DNA from: Novosphingobium resinovorum
Lineage (GTDB): Bacteria; Pseudomonadota; Alphaproteobacteria; Sphingomonadales; Sphingomonadaceae
Reading direction: 5' to 3'
DNA length: 64,000 bases
NCBI RefSeq assembly: GCF_001742225.1
Contig: NZ_CP017077.1
Span: forward strand, 1 to 64,000
In this document: piece by piece, positions 26,517-36,547 of the stretch
How positions within the stretch are numbered: position 1 is the first letter of the stretch
Layout: each line of letters begins with the position of its first letter
Notes under the pieces: model-generated
Seen by the model: the letters and a program-made list of their open reading frames with translations, nothing else
The model's database searches: none
What the model was told of the DNA's origin: nothing
Translations under genes and position numbers: made by a program

Positions 26517-27317
26517 TTACTTGCCCGTCCAGACCGGCTGGCGCTTTTCGAGAAACGCGGCGACACCTTCCTTCGCATCGGCGGAGTGATGGACGACGTT
26601 GCAGGTCATCGTTTCCAGCGTGATCAGCGAATTGGTATCCGCATCCATGCCGCGGTTGACCGCCATCTTGGTCATCCACATGCAGAACGGGCTCTTGTCG
26701 ATCAGCGGTGCGCAGAAGTCCTGGATCAGCTGTTCGAGAGCCTCACCGCTGGGGGCGGACGCGTTGCAAAGGCCCCATTCGACGCATTCGGTGCCGGACA
26801 GCAGCTTGCCGGTCAGCATCAGTTCCTTGGACTTGCGCATGCCGATGTAGCGCGGCAGGCGATAGATCGGCCCGGCACCGCCGAACAGCGCGCGGCGGAT
26901 GTGGAAGTCGCCGATCTTGGCGTCATCGGCGGCAATGCCGAAATCGCACGAGATGAACAGCTCGAAGCCGCCCGCAACCGCATAGCCCTCGACGCAAGCG
27001 ATCGTCGGCTTCTTCATGTTGTAGATCTTGTCGTAGGTGCGCGCCGAATCGATCGCGAGCTGCAGCGAGGTGCTGGTCTCGTGAAGAACCGGCCCGACCA
27101 GCTGGCCAAGGTCGGCACCGGCGCAGAAGGTGTTGCCGCGGCCACGGAACACCACGGCGAGCACCTTGTCGTCCTCCGCCGCGCGGTCGACCGCCACTTC
27201 GAGGTCACGCAGAAGCTGCGGGCTGACGCAGTTCTTCACATGGGGGCGGTTCAGCCAGATCGTGCAGATGCCGTTATCGGCGACTTCGTACTGAATGACG
27301 TCTTTTTCGAGTGTCAC
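26517..27317 (-). CDS. Crotonase-family enoyl-CoA hydratase/isomerase
   Basis: A 266-residue crotonase. The oxyanion segment FCAGADLGQL is near residue 65. The first catalytic Glu is present in VAGGFELFIS. The position of the second Glu (usually PE in GxPE) reads GDFHIRRALFGGAGP, so it is not conserved. The reaction may be isomerisation or C-C cleavage rather than simple hydration. It lies between the CMD-like gene and the EthD-like gene of the leftward operon. Confidence 0.9.
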   Translation of the reverse strand: MTLEKDVIQYEVADNGICTIWLNRPHVKNCVSPQLLRDLEVAVDRAAEDDKVLAVVFRGRGNTFCAGADLGQLVGPVLHETSTSLQLAIDSARTYDKIYNMKKPTIACVEGYAVAGGFELFISCDFGIAADDAKIGDFHIRRALFGGAGPIYRLPRYIGMRKSKELMLTGKLLSGTECVEWGLCNASAPSGEALEQLIQDFCAPLIDKSPFCMWMTKMAVNRGMDADTNSLITLETMTCNVVHHSADAKEGVAAFLEKRQPVWTGK

Positions 27318-27368
27318 TGTATTCTCTCCATCATTTAAGTGTTTTGAAGAAACGGTTCGGGGTTTGGA

Positions 27369-28076
27369 TCAGCGTGGAATGCCGCCTTCCTCTGGCGGTG
27401 CGAGCATGGCGCCCACCGCCATCCACGCTGCGATACCTGCAGACGGAACGGCACAGAGCACCGCTTCGGCGATTTCCTCGTCGCTGGCGCCTGCATTGCG
27501 GGCCCCGCGCACATGGGTTGCCGCCATCGGGCTATAACCCGCAGCAAGGATCGCCAGCAGCAGCAGTTCGCCATATTTGGGTGACAACGGATTGGCGTCG
27601 ATGCTGCCCCGACGCATGAGATAATACCCGTCCGCCGCCGCCGGGCTGAGCCGCAGAAGCTGCGCGAGCGGCGTCGGAACGGTGCCGAAGTAGGCGGTGA
27701 AGTTGTCCACGGCCTCTCCTGCTGCGGCAGTGGGCAGCGGTTGTGGCTCGGGGAGCGAAACCGTATCGAAACACTCGGCGAGAATCGCGCTGAACGTGCC
27801 CGCGGCCCCCTCGCCCCTGAGACTGGCAAGCACGATCAGCCCCGCCGTGGCTTCGGTACGCGTCAGGCCCAGATCCACGCCGCGTCCCATTTCGCGCTGC
27901 GCCAGATCCGGCTGATGACGGTCAATCGCGGCGACTGCGGCGAATAGCGCCTTGTATTTGGCCGGCACCGCGCCGTCGGTATCCACGACAGCGCGGAATG
28001 CTGCGTAGCCCGCCAAAGTGTAAGGCGCATGGCCGCGCAGCAGAGGGTCATCCATCAAAGGACTTGTCGTTGTCAT
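27369..28076 (-). CDS. Tandem carboxymuconolactone decarboxylase (CMD)-like protein
   Basis: A 235-residue protein with two CMD/AhpD-like modules. The C-terminal one contains LLLLAILAAGYSPMAATHVRGARNAGASDEEIAEAVL, including the conserved His and GAS-x-EEI. The AhpD-type CxxC is absent (SPMAATH), so a peroxidase role is unlikely. ATG 28076 has GGCAGGAGAGCG upstream. It is the first gene of the leftward acyl-CoA operon and is divergent from the acyl-CoA dehydrogenase at 28266. A paralog of the same length class is at 40956-41645. Confidence 0.85.
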   Translation of the reverse strand: MTTTSPLMDDPLLRGHAPYTLAGYAAFRAVVDTDGAVPAKYKALFAAVAAIDRHQPDLAQREMGRGVDLGLTRTEATAGLIVLASLRGEGAAGTFSAILAECFDTVSLPEPQPLPTAAAGEAVDNFTAYFGTVPTPLAQLLRLSPAAADGYYLMRRGSIDANPLSPKYGELLLLAILAAGYSPMAATHVRGARNAGASDEEIAEAVLCAVPSAGIAAWMAVGAMLAPPEEGGIPR

Positions 28077-28102
28077 ATCGCTCTCCTGCCGATTAGATGA
28101 TC

Positions 28103-28196
28103 GACCGAACGGTCGGGCGTCAACTAAAAAATTTCGCACTATCCAGTTTGACAGCCGACCGGTCGGTCGATTATCAAAACTCCCGACCGATCGGAC
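28103..28196. promoter_or_regulatory. Three GACCGNNCGGTC operator-like palindromes
   Basis: The sites are GACCGAACGGTC (28103-28114), GACCGGTCGGTC (28157-28168) and GACCGATCGGAC (28185-28196, one end mismatched). They fill the divergent region between the CMD-like gene and the acyl-CoA dehydrogenase gene. The same palindrome appears at 40130, 41664 and 41741. A TetR-family dimer is the expected binder, and the TetR gene at 38686-39303 is the local candidate. Confidence 0.72.
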
Positions 28197-28265
28197 GATC
28201 GAGTCCCCGGTGCATCCGCGGATGCGAGCGACGGGCGATCAGTCCGACTTACCAGGAGGGGTAGC

Positions 28266-29506
<1,241 letters not shown>

Positions 29507-29510
<4 letters not shown>

Positions 29511-30589
29511 GCGGCGCGCAGCCTGCGGCCATGATCGGCCAAACCGTCGATGTTCCGCGCAATGGCGCCTTCGACGAAGCGCGCCTTGCGGCCTACCTCA
29601 CAGGGCGCATCCAGGGCCTTTCCGGTGAGATCGGCGTGCAGAAGTTCGAAGGCGGTCAGTCGAACCCGACGTTTCTTCTGTCCACGCCAGATGCGCGCTA
29701 TGTCCTGCGCCGCAAGCCGGCAGGCGTACTGCTCAAGTCCGCCCATGCGGTGGACCGGGAATATCGCGTCACCCGCGCCCTCTATGAAGCCGGACTTCCG
29801 GTGCCCGAGGCGCTGGTGCTGTGCGAGGACGACGACGTCATCGGCACCGCCTTCTACGTCATGCGCCATGTCCCGGGCCGAAGTTTCTGGGACCCGCGGA
29901 TGCCCGGCGTCTCACCGCAGGATCGCGCCGCGATCTACGATTCGGCGAATGAAACGCTCGCACGGCTGCACCTGGTGGATCACGAGGCCATCGGTCTTGG
30001 CGACTTCGGCCGCGGCGGCAATTATTTCCTGCGGCAGATATCGCGCTGGTCGCGCCAGTACGAGGCATCGCGCACGCAGGACATCCCGGAGATGGACAGG
30101 CTGATCGAGTGGCTGCCGAACGCGGTGCCTGCCTCGACAGATCGTACCACGATCATCCATGGCGATTACTCGTTCCACAACCTGCTCATCCATCCGACCG
30201 AGCCAAGAGTGGCAGCGGTGATCGACTGGGAGCTTTCCACACTAGGCGATCCGCTGGGCGATCTGACCTATCACATGATGGAATGGTTCCGCCCCGCTGG
30301 CGTGGACGTGCGCGGTACGCTGAAGGATGCGGACCTTACCGCGCTCGGCATCCCCACCCCGTCACAGTATGCGCAGCGCTATCGCGAGCGGACCGGGTTT
30401 GACTGCGATCCCACGCACCCCTTCTACACCGCGTTCAACCTGTTCCGGGTTGCCGCGATCCTTCAGGGCATCGCGGGCCGCGCGCGAGACGGGGTTCAGA
30501 CGGCCGCCAATGCCTCAGACATAATCACGCGAATCCAGCCACTTGCCAAGGCTGCTTGGGACTGTGCCCGCGAGGCCGGCGCCGAATGA
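29507..30589 (+). CDS. Aminoglycoside phosphotransferase-like kinase (LvaA/ACAD10-type)
   Basis: A 360-residue APH-fold kinase. The N-lobe contains [13 protein letters not shown] and the Lys-bearing YVLRRKPAG. The catalytic loop is [14 protein letters not shown] (Brenner-type HGD-x4-N), and the metal Asp is in [12 protein letters not shown]. The GTG start overlaps the dehydrogenase stop. In the known levulinate pathway, a kinase of this family phosphorylates 4-hydroxyacyl-CoA, and the partner ACAD-fold enzyme completes the rearrangement. An antibiotic kinase role is unlikely in this setting. A second such kinase is at 46525-47586. Confidence 0.9.
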
Positions 30590-30669
30590 GCATACCTTCA
30601 AGACATTAGAAACACGGCACGCGGGCGATCAACAATAAAACCCCGCGGCCATGATGGGAGAGTGAAGTG

Positions 30670-32979
30670 ATGGGTAACAAGACCTTCGCACTGATGAAAG
30701 CCGCGTCGTTCGCCGGCACTGCCACGCTGGCCTGGGCCACGCCTGCGCTGGCTCAGGAAACGCCGCCACCGGCCGAGGACGCCAAAGCAGCACCCCAGCG
30801 AGCCGAAGTCGGCGATATCATCGTGACCGCCACGCGCCGCGCCGAACGCATGCAGGACGTTCCCATCGCCGTCAGCGCCCTGGGTGAACAGCAGATCCAG
30901 TCCCGCAAGATCGACAACTTCGCCGAGATCGTGAAAATCGCGCCGGGACCGACTTTCGTTCCGGTGAAAGGCACCTCGGTCATCACCGTCCAGATTCGAG
31001 GCCAAGGCACCATCAACGATTCGCCTGGCCTTGAGAACCCGGTCGGCGTGTACATCGACGACATCTACTACGGCACGCTGGCATCCTTCGATGCGAACCT
31101 GTTCGACGTTTCGCAGGTCTCGGTCCTGCGCGGCCCCCAAGGGACAACCTTCGGCAGAAACGCTGTAGGCGGGGCATTGCAGATCACTAACAACACCGCC
31201 GAAATCGGCCACTTGAGCGGCCGAGCCACGTTGACGGCAATGACCTACGATGGCGGCCGGGGCGGCTTCGAGACCGACGGCTTCCTCAATGCACCGATCG
31301 CCGAGACGCTTGCCGGCCGCGTCGCCTACAGTGTCAAGTCCGTGGGCGGATATCAGCACAACCTCGTGACCGACAATTATCTGGCAAACAACAAGGTAGC
31401 TTCAGTTCGCGGCTCGCTTCGCTGGCAGCCCGGGGATGCGTGGGACGTCGTTCTGAGCGGATCCTACCTGCGCCGCAAGGGCTATGGCGATGGCCCCACC
31501 ATCATCGGCGACGGCGCTTTAGCGGCCGAGGTGGCGGAACGGACCGGCGGAAACCTGCACAAGGTCATGCTCGATGATGACGGCTTCACCCGGCGCACGA
31601 TGTGGAGCGGCATCCTCAACATAAGCTACGATACGGGCATCGGCAGGATCAGTTCAATCACCGGCTATCGTTCGCTCAAGGCCCGGCTGGCGGAAGACGC
31701 AGACGGCGGCCCCAACCCGATGAATGCCCCTTCCTTCAACACCAATGACGAATGGCAACTGAGCCAGGAGTTCCGCTTCACCTCGGAGTTCGGCGGCAAG
31801 TTCAGCCTCGTAGCGGGGGCCTACTTCGGCTACGAGGACCTGAATCATACGACCGTATTCGGTTTCAACGGCACTGATCCGTCGCTTTACTTTTCTGTCC
31901 TCAACGGCGGTCAGTACACACCGAACCAGGTGTTCGAGGGTCAGATCGAGAACCGCAGCTTCGGCCCCTATGCCGAAGGCAAGTATGCATTCACCGACAA
32001 GCTGGCACTCACCGCAGGCCTTCGCTACTCCTACGAACGCAAGACCGGTTATACGCGCCACAGCGGTTCTTCTCCGTTTCAGGGTGGGCCGTACTACGTG
32101 GACCTTCCTGCCAGCGACGACGCGACGGATACCTGGTCTGGCTTCACGCCGCGTTTCATTCTTGAATACAAGCCGGTCGACAACAGCCTGATATACGCCT
32201 CGGCCTCCAAGGGCTTCCAAGGCGGCGGCTGGAGTTTCAACGTCAGAACCCCGACGGCAGCGGCAACGCCCCTGAAGGCGCAGACGACTTGGAGCTACGA
32301 GGTGGGCACGAAGACCGATTTCTTCGACAGGCTGCTGACGCTCAACCTCACGGCATTCTTGGCCGATACCAGCAATCTGCAGGTCCGCTCGCAGATTAAC
32401 GGCGTGTTTCAGGACTCGAACGCGGGTTCATTGCGGGCCAAGGGAGTCGAGGTAGAAGCCACCATTCGTCCGGCAACCGGCCTTTCGTTCGCTGCCAACT
32501 ACGCCTACACCGATGCCTATTATCGCAGCTTCACCGGATGCACCGCGACCGGACTGGACTGCACCGGAAACGCCGCGCCTTTTACACCCAAGCACGACCT
32601 GACCATCCTCGGCGATTACGATCTCGATCTGGCCAGCGGCGCGAGGTTGACGTTCCATGCCGATACGAAATTCGCCAGCTCATATGAGGTGACGCCCACG
32701 GGCGGAGGAAGGCCGACCGTGCCGCTGACGAAGCGCAACAACATCGCCAACGCCTCGATCACTTATACTGCCCCCAACGGCATGTGGGACGTTCGCTTGT
32801 GGTCGAAGAACCTATTCGACAAGCAATACGTCACCAACGGCCTGCAGTACGCCTTCTACCATGCAACGCGCGCGGAAGTGGCGGCCGCCGGCGGGATCGG
32901 CAATCTCGATGTCGAGCGCGTCGCCGTCGCACCGCCTCGCTCCATCGGCATCACCTTCACCGGGAGGTTCGGCAAGTAA
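30670..32979 (+). CDS. TonB-dependent outer-membrane receptor
   Basis: A 769-residue TonB-dependent transporter. The signal peptide ends near PALAQE (about residue 29). TonB-box-like DIIVTATRRAER, plug motifs VSVLRGPQGTTFGRNAVGGALQ and a beta-barrel ending in Phe-Gly-Lys follow. The ATG at 30670, directly after a GTG, has GGGAGAG upstream. It follows the kinase gene by about 80 bases and precedes the MFS gene by 1 base. Together they probably move the substrate across outer and inner membranes. Confidence 0.93.
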   Translation: MGNKTFALMKAASFAGTATLAWATPALAQETPPPAEDAKAAPQRAEVGDIIVTATRRAERMQDVPIAVSALGEQQIQSRKIDNFAEIVKIAPGPTFVPVKGTSVITVQIRGQGTINDSPGLENPVGVYIDDIYYGTLASFDANLFDVSQVSVLRGPQGTTFGRNAVGGALQITNNTAEIGHLSGRATLTAMTYDGGRGGFETDGFLNAPIAETLAGRVAYSVKSVGGYQHNLVTDNYLANNKVASVRGSLRWQPGDAWDVVLSGSYLRRKGYGDGPTIIGDGALAAEVAERTGGNLHKVMLDDDGFTRRTMWSGILNISYDTGIGRISSITGYRSLKARLAEDADGGPNPMNAPSFNTNDEWQLSQEFRFTSEFGGKFSLVAGAYFGYEDLNHTTVFGFNGTDPSLYFSVLNGGQYTPNQVFEGQIENRSFGPYAEGKYAFTDKLALTAGLRYSYERKTGYTRHSGSSPFQGGPYYVDLPASDDATDTWSGFTPRFILEYKPVDNSLIYASASKGFQGGGWSFNVRTPTAAATPLKAQTTWSYEVGTKTDFFDRLLTLNLTAFLADTSNLQVRSQINGVFQDSNAGSLRAKGVEVEATIRPATGLSFAANYAYTDAYYRSFTGCTATGLDCTGNAAPFTPKHDLTILGDYDLDLASGARLTFHADTKFASSYEVTPTGGGRPTVPLTKRNNIANASITYTAPNGMWDVRLWSKNLFDKQYVTNGLQYAFYHATRAEVAAAGGIGNLDVERVAVAPPRSIGITFTGRFGK

Positions 32980-32980
32980 A

Positions 32981-34243
32981 ATGCGTAACGAAGCTATCGT
33001 CGCAGGGTCTGCTCGGGAAGGGAGGCTGGCACTGCTCGTCCTCATCCTCGTCTCGGTGTTCAATTACCTTGACCGAACGATCATTTCCATCCTCCAGGTC
33101 CCGATCAAAAGGGACCTGGCCCTCAGCGACGGGCAGCTCGGCCTTCTGACCGGGCTTGCCTTCGCGCTGTTCTATTCCACGCTGGGCGTTCCCGTTGCAC
33201 GGTTGGCTGACCGGTTCAGCCGCAAGAACGTCATCGCTGCATCGCTGTGCCTCTGGAGTGCCATGACCGCGCTCAGCGGTTTCAGCACCGGCTTCGCCAC
33301 GCTGGTCTTCTTTCGCATCGGCGTCGCGCTGGGAGAGGCCGGCAGCATCCCGGCCAGTCACTCGGTCATCGCCGATTACTATCCCCCCAACCGTCGGGCT
33401 ACGGCATTGTCTGTCTGGGGTCTTGCCCTGCCGATCGGAGTCATGCTGGGCTACCTGTCCGGTGGCTGGCTCGCGCAGGCCATCGACTGGCGCGCGGCGC
33501 TCTGGATCATCGGCGGCATCGGCGTCCTGCTGACCCCGATCGTGCTGATGCTGCTGAAAGAGCCGCCGCGAGGACGGTTCGAGACCGCCAAGGTCGTGCA
33601 GGCCCCACCGTGGAAGGATGGCCTCAGGATCATGGCAAGGCAGAAGAGCCTTCTGCTGCTGTTCGCCGGCGGCGCGCTCAACAACTTCGTCCTGAGCATG
33701 GCGCTCAACTGGAACGCTCCGTTCTATGCGCGCGCCCATGACATGGCGCTGGGCGATATCGCCACCGCGCTGGCGCTCATGAGCGGGATCGGCGGCGGGA
33801 TCGGGATCTTCCTCGGCGGATGGCTCACGGACCGGATCGGCGCGACCAGCCTGCGCATGCGCCCGATGCTCTCGGGAGTGGCCATGGTCGCGGTGATGCC
33901 GGCCGCGATCCTGCAGTTCACCGCGTCTTCGCTTTCGGTATCGCTTGTCGCGGGCGGCATCGCCGTCATGCTGATGTTCTTCTATTACTCGCCGATCATC
34001 GCCATGACGCAGTCGCTAGTCCCGGCTTCGATCCGCGCCTACACATCCTCGATCCTGTTGCTGTCCGTGAACATCGTAGGGCTTGGCCTTGGACCATGGC
34101 TGACGGGCATTCTCAGTGACATGCTGGGAGGCGGCGCGGATGGGCTGCGATATGCAATGGCATCGCTATCCGTGCTGGGACTGGTGGCGGGTGGATGCTT
34201 CCTGCTAGCCGCGAAATGGTATGGCGAGGAAACCCTGCGCTGA
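32981..34243 (+). CDS. MFS transporter (spinster-like/organic anion type)
   Basis: A 420-residue transporter with about 12 membrane segments. It starts LLVLILVSVFNYLDRTIISIL and has a loop-2 motif of the ARLADRFSRKNVI type (near residue 75). This pattern is common in Spns/ACS-type carriers of sphingomonads. The ATG at 32981 is one base after the TonB receptor stop. A longer frame reaching 32861 is an antisense-style shadow inside the receptor gene. It is followed by a strong bidirectional terminator. Confidence 0.92.
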   Translation: MRNEAIVAGSAREGRLALLVLILVSVFNYLDRTIISILQVPIKRDLALSDGQLGLLTGLAFALFYSTLGVPVARLADRFSRKNVIAASLCLWSAMTALSGFSTGFATLVFFRIGVALGEAGSIPASHSVIADYYPPNRRATALSVWGLALPIGVMLGYLSGGWLAQAIDWRAALWIIGGIGVLLTPIVLMLLKEPPRGRFETAKVVQAPPWKDGLRIMARQKSLLLLFAGGALNNFVLSMALNWNAPFYARAHDMALGDIATALALMSGIGGGIGIFLGGWLTDRIGATSLRMRPMLSGVAMVAVMPAAILQFTASSLSVSLVAGGIAVMLMFFYYSPIIAMTQSLVPASIRAYTSSILLLSVNIVGLGLGPWLTGILSDMLGGGADGLRYAMASLSVLGLVAGGCFLLAAKWYGEETLR

Positions 34244-34271
34244 TGGTCGATCGCCATCGGCAAACCAAAAA

Positions 34272-34314
34272 CTTGGAGCGATGGAACCGGCACAACCGGA
34301 CCCATCGCTCCAAG
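34272..34314. terminator. Bidirectional intrinsic terminator
   Basis: A perfect 13-base stem (CTTGGAGCGATGG with CCATCGCTCCAAG) spans 34272-34314 with a 17-base loop. It is flanked by an A run on the left (CCAAAAA) and ACTTTT on the right. It separates the convergent MFS gene (plus) and acyl-CoA dehydrogenase gene (minus), and should work for both. Confidence 0.88.
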
Positions 34315-34344
34315 ACTTTTGCTGACGGTGATCGGGTACTGTCT

Positions 34345-35352
34345 TCAGGCTGCCAGCTTGTGTCCTGACCGGGAGGCTACGTCCGATAGACGCGACAGCA
34401 GCAACACGCGCCGCAGGCCACGGCCAACCGCCAGTTCCTCGGTGACGCCCATGCCCCCGTGGAGCTGCACCGCGTCTTCCGCAAGCCGCAGCGCTGCGGT
34501 GGCGACGTAAGCCTGCGCCGCCCGCAGCGCCTCTCCGCGAAGGTCCGGTTCGGCCAGTGCTGCGCGCAGCAGCATCGACCGGGACTGCTCCAGAAGCACG
34601 AAAAGACGAGCACATCGGTGCTGGATGGCTTGGAAGCTGCCGATCGGCGCACCAAACTGCTTGCGCTGCCCGACGTATTCCACGGTCAGGTCAAGCAGCG
34701 CCCCCATCGCGCCGACCATCTCCGCGACGATCGACAACTCGGCCAGATACCCTGCCTCAGCGATCTGCCGCGGATCAGTCCCAATCACGTCGCATGCGGC
34801 ATCTTCGAAGCGGAGCGCCGCTGCCATGCTGCCGTCGATCAGCCGTATCGCACTGCGGATGACGCCCGGTCCATCGGCCGCGACGAGCGCCATGACGCCG
34901 TTTTCGGCGGCAACGACAAACGCCGCGGCCTCCATGCCATCGCGGACCAGACCAGCGTCACCGTTCAACCGGCCGTCACGAACGGTGCCGCCAATCGCAT
35001 AGGCCATGACCTGCTCGCCGCGTGCCACCGGTTCGACCCACCGCTCGATCTGCGCTTGGGTTCCATGGTCCGCAACAAGCGCCGCGCAGTGCAGCACGCT
35101 GTTCGCCAGCGGCGTTATCGCCATGCTGCGCCCAAGCTCTTCGGACACCAGCATGACCTCCACCGGCCCTGCACCCATTCCTCCTGCCCGTTCGGGCAGG
35201 AGGAATGCGAACAGACCCAGTTCGCCCAGCGCGAGCCAGTCTTCACGCGACATTGGTTCCTTGGCCATCGTGACGGCGTCGAAGCGGTCACCGAGAAACC
35301 GGCGCACCGTGTCGCGCATCATCGCCTGTTCCTCGGTCAGCGTCAGTTTCAC
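34345..35352 (-). CDS. Acyl-CoA dehydrogenase (short-type)
   Basis: A 335-residue acyl-CoA dehydrogenase. It starts MKLTLTEEQAMMRDTVRRFL and contains GLFAFLLPERAGGMG and GQRKQFGAPIGSFQ (the FAD-binding RKQFG pattern). The C-terminal segment AVQLHGGMGVTEE carries the usual LHGG. At 335 residues it is shorter than usual, which fits the alpha subunits of heteromeric dehydrogenases such as steroid-type FadE pairs. GTG 35352 follows the thiolase stop by one base. With 36548-37726 it may form an alpha/beta pair (inference). Confidence 0.88.
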   Translation of the reverse strand: MKLTLTEEQAMMRDTVRRFLGDRFDAVTMAKEPMSREDWLALGELGLFAFLLPERAGGMGAGPVEVMLVSEELGRSMAITPLANSVLHCAALVADHGTQAQIERWVEPVARGEQVMAYAIGGTVRDGRLNGDAGLVRDGMEAAAFVVAAENGVMALVAADGPGVIRSAIRLIDGSMAAALRFEDAACDVIGTDPRQIAEAGYLAELSIVAEMVGAMGALLDLTVEYVGQRKQFGAPIGSFQAIQHRCARLFVLLEQSRSMLLRAALAEPDLRGEALRAAQAYVATAALRLAEDAVQLHGGMGVTEELAVGRGLRRVLLLSRLSDVASRSGHKLAA

Positions 35353-35353
35353 G

Positions 35354-36529
35354 TCAAAGAACCTCGAAGACCGAGGCGTTGGAGATGCCACCGCCCTCGC
35401 ACATCGTCTGGAGACCATAACGGCCGCCCCTGGCCTTCAGCGCATGGATCAGCGTGGCCGTCAGCTTGGTGCCGGTTGCACCGAGCGGGTGACCCAATGC
35501 GATCGCTCCGCCATTGACGTTGAGCCGCGCGGGATCGGCATCGAGTGCCTGCGCCCAGGCCATCGGGATCGAAGCAAAGGCCTCGTTCACCTCGAACAGG
35601 TCGATGTCGGCCATGGTCAGGCCCGCGCGCTGCAGCACCCGGCGCGTCGCGGGGATCGGCTCCTCCAGCATGATGACCGGGTCGCCCGCGGTCACCGCAA
35701 GGTTCACCACGCGCGCGATAGGGGTGAGGCCATGGGCCTTCACCGCCGCTTCCGATGCGATGAGGACACCGCTGGCGCCATCGCAGATCTGGCTCGCCGT
35801 GGCGGCGCTCAGCGTCCCCGTCTCGCTCAGGAGCTTGACCGAGCCGATCGATTCCAGCGTCGAATCCGCGCGAATGCCTTCATCGCGGTCATGGACGATC
35901 TGCTGCCCTTCAGCATCGGTGACCGGCACCGGCACGATCTCTGCGGCGAAGGCACCGCTGTCGGCAGCAGCGGCTGCCCGGCGATGGCTTTCAAGAGCGA
36001 AGCGGTCGTGCTGTTCGCGCGTGAAGCCGTACTTGTCGGCGATCATCTGCGCGCCGACGAACTGGTTGAACCAGTCCACCCCGAAACGCTCCTTGATCGA
36101 GGCCGGGAAGGGATCGGCGCCGATGCCGCCCGCCTGCGCCAGCGTGATCGCGGAACCCATCGGCACGCGCGTCATGCTCTCGACGCCGCCTGCGATGACG
36201 ATGTCCTGCATGCCCGACATGACGGCCTGCGCGGCGAAATGCAGCGCCTGCTGGGACGAACCGCACTGTCGGTCAATGGTCACCGCCGGAACACTGTCGG
36301 GAAGGCCGGATGCCAGCACCACGTTGCGGCCAAAGGCAAAGGTCTGCTCGCCCACCTGACTGACGCAGCCGATGATGACGTCATCGATCGCCGCCGGATC
36401 GACGCCGCTTTCCGCCACCAGCGCATCGAGCACAAGCGCGCCCAGATCTGCCGGGTGCCAACTGGCCAGACGACCTTTGCGGCGGCCGCCTGCAGTGCGC
36501 CGGGCGGAAACGATATAGGCTTCAGGCAT
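35354..36529 (-). CDS. Thiolase (acetyl-CoA C-acyltransferase)
   Basis: A 391-residue thiolase with the full catalytic set: nucleophile Cys89 in DRQCGSSQQALH, His347 in GGAIALGHPLGATG and Cys377 in QTMCEGGG, plus the NEAFA motif. It cleaves 3-ketoacyl-CoA with CoA to release acetyl-CoA. It lies between the two acyl-CoA dehydrogenase genes, with one base to the next gene downstream and 18 bases to the one upstream. Confidence 0.95.
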   Translation of the reverse strand: MPEAYIVSARRTAGGRRKGRLASWHPADLGALVLDALVAESGVDPAAIDDVIIGCVSQVGEQTFAFGRNVVLASGLPDSVPAVTIDRQCGSSQQALHFAAQAVMSGMQDIVIAGGVESMTRVPMGSAITLAQAGGIGADPFPASIKERFGVDWFNQFVGAQMIADKYGFTREQHDRFALESHRRAAAAADSGAFAAEIVPVPVTDAEGQQIVHDRDEGIRADSTLESIGSVKLLSETGTLSAATASQICDGASGVLIASEAAVKAHGLTPIARVVNLAVTAGDPVIMLEEPIPATRRVLQRAGLTMADIDLFEVNEAFASIPMAWAQALDADPARLNVNGGAIALGHPLGATGTKLTATLIHALKARGGRYGLQTMCEGGGISNASVFEVL

Positions 36530-36547
36530 GAGCGATACTCCGTGTGA

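Noticed and set aside
25707..27338. A 543-codon open frame on the plus strand
   Set aside because: Antisense to the SDR, EthD-like and crotonase genes. It spans gene borders, which real genes do not.
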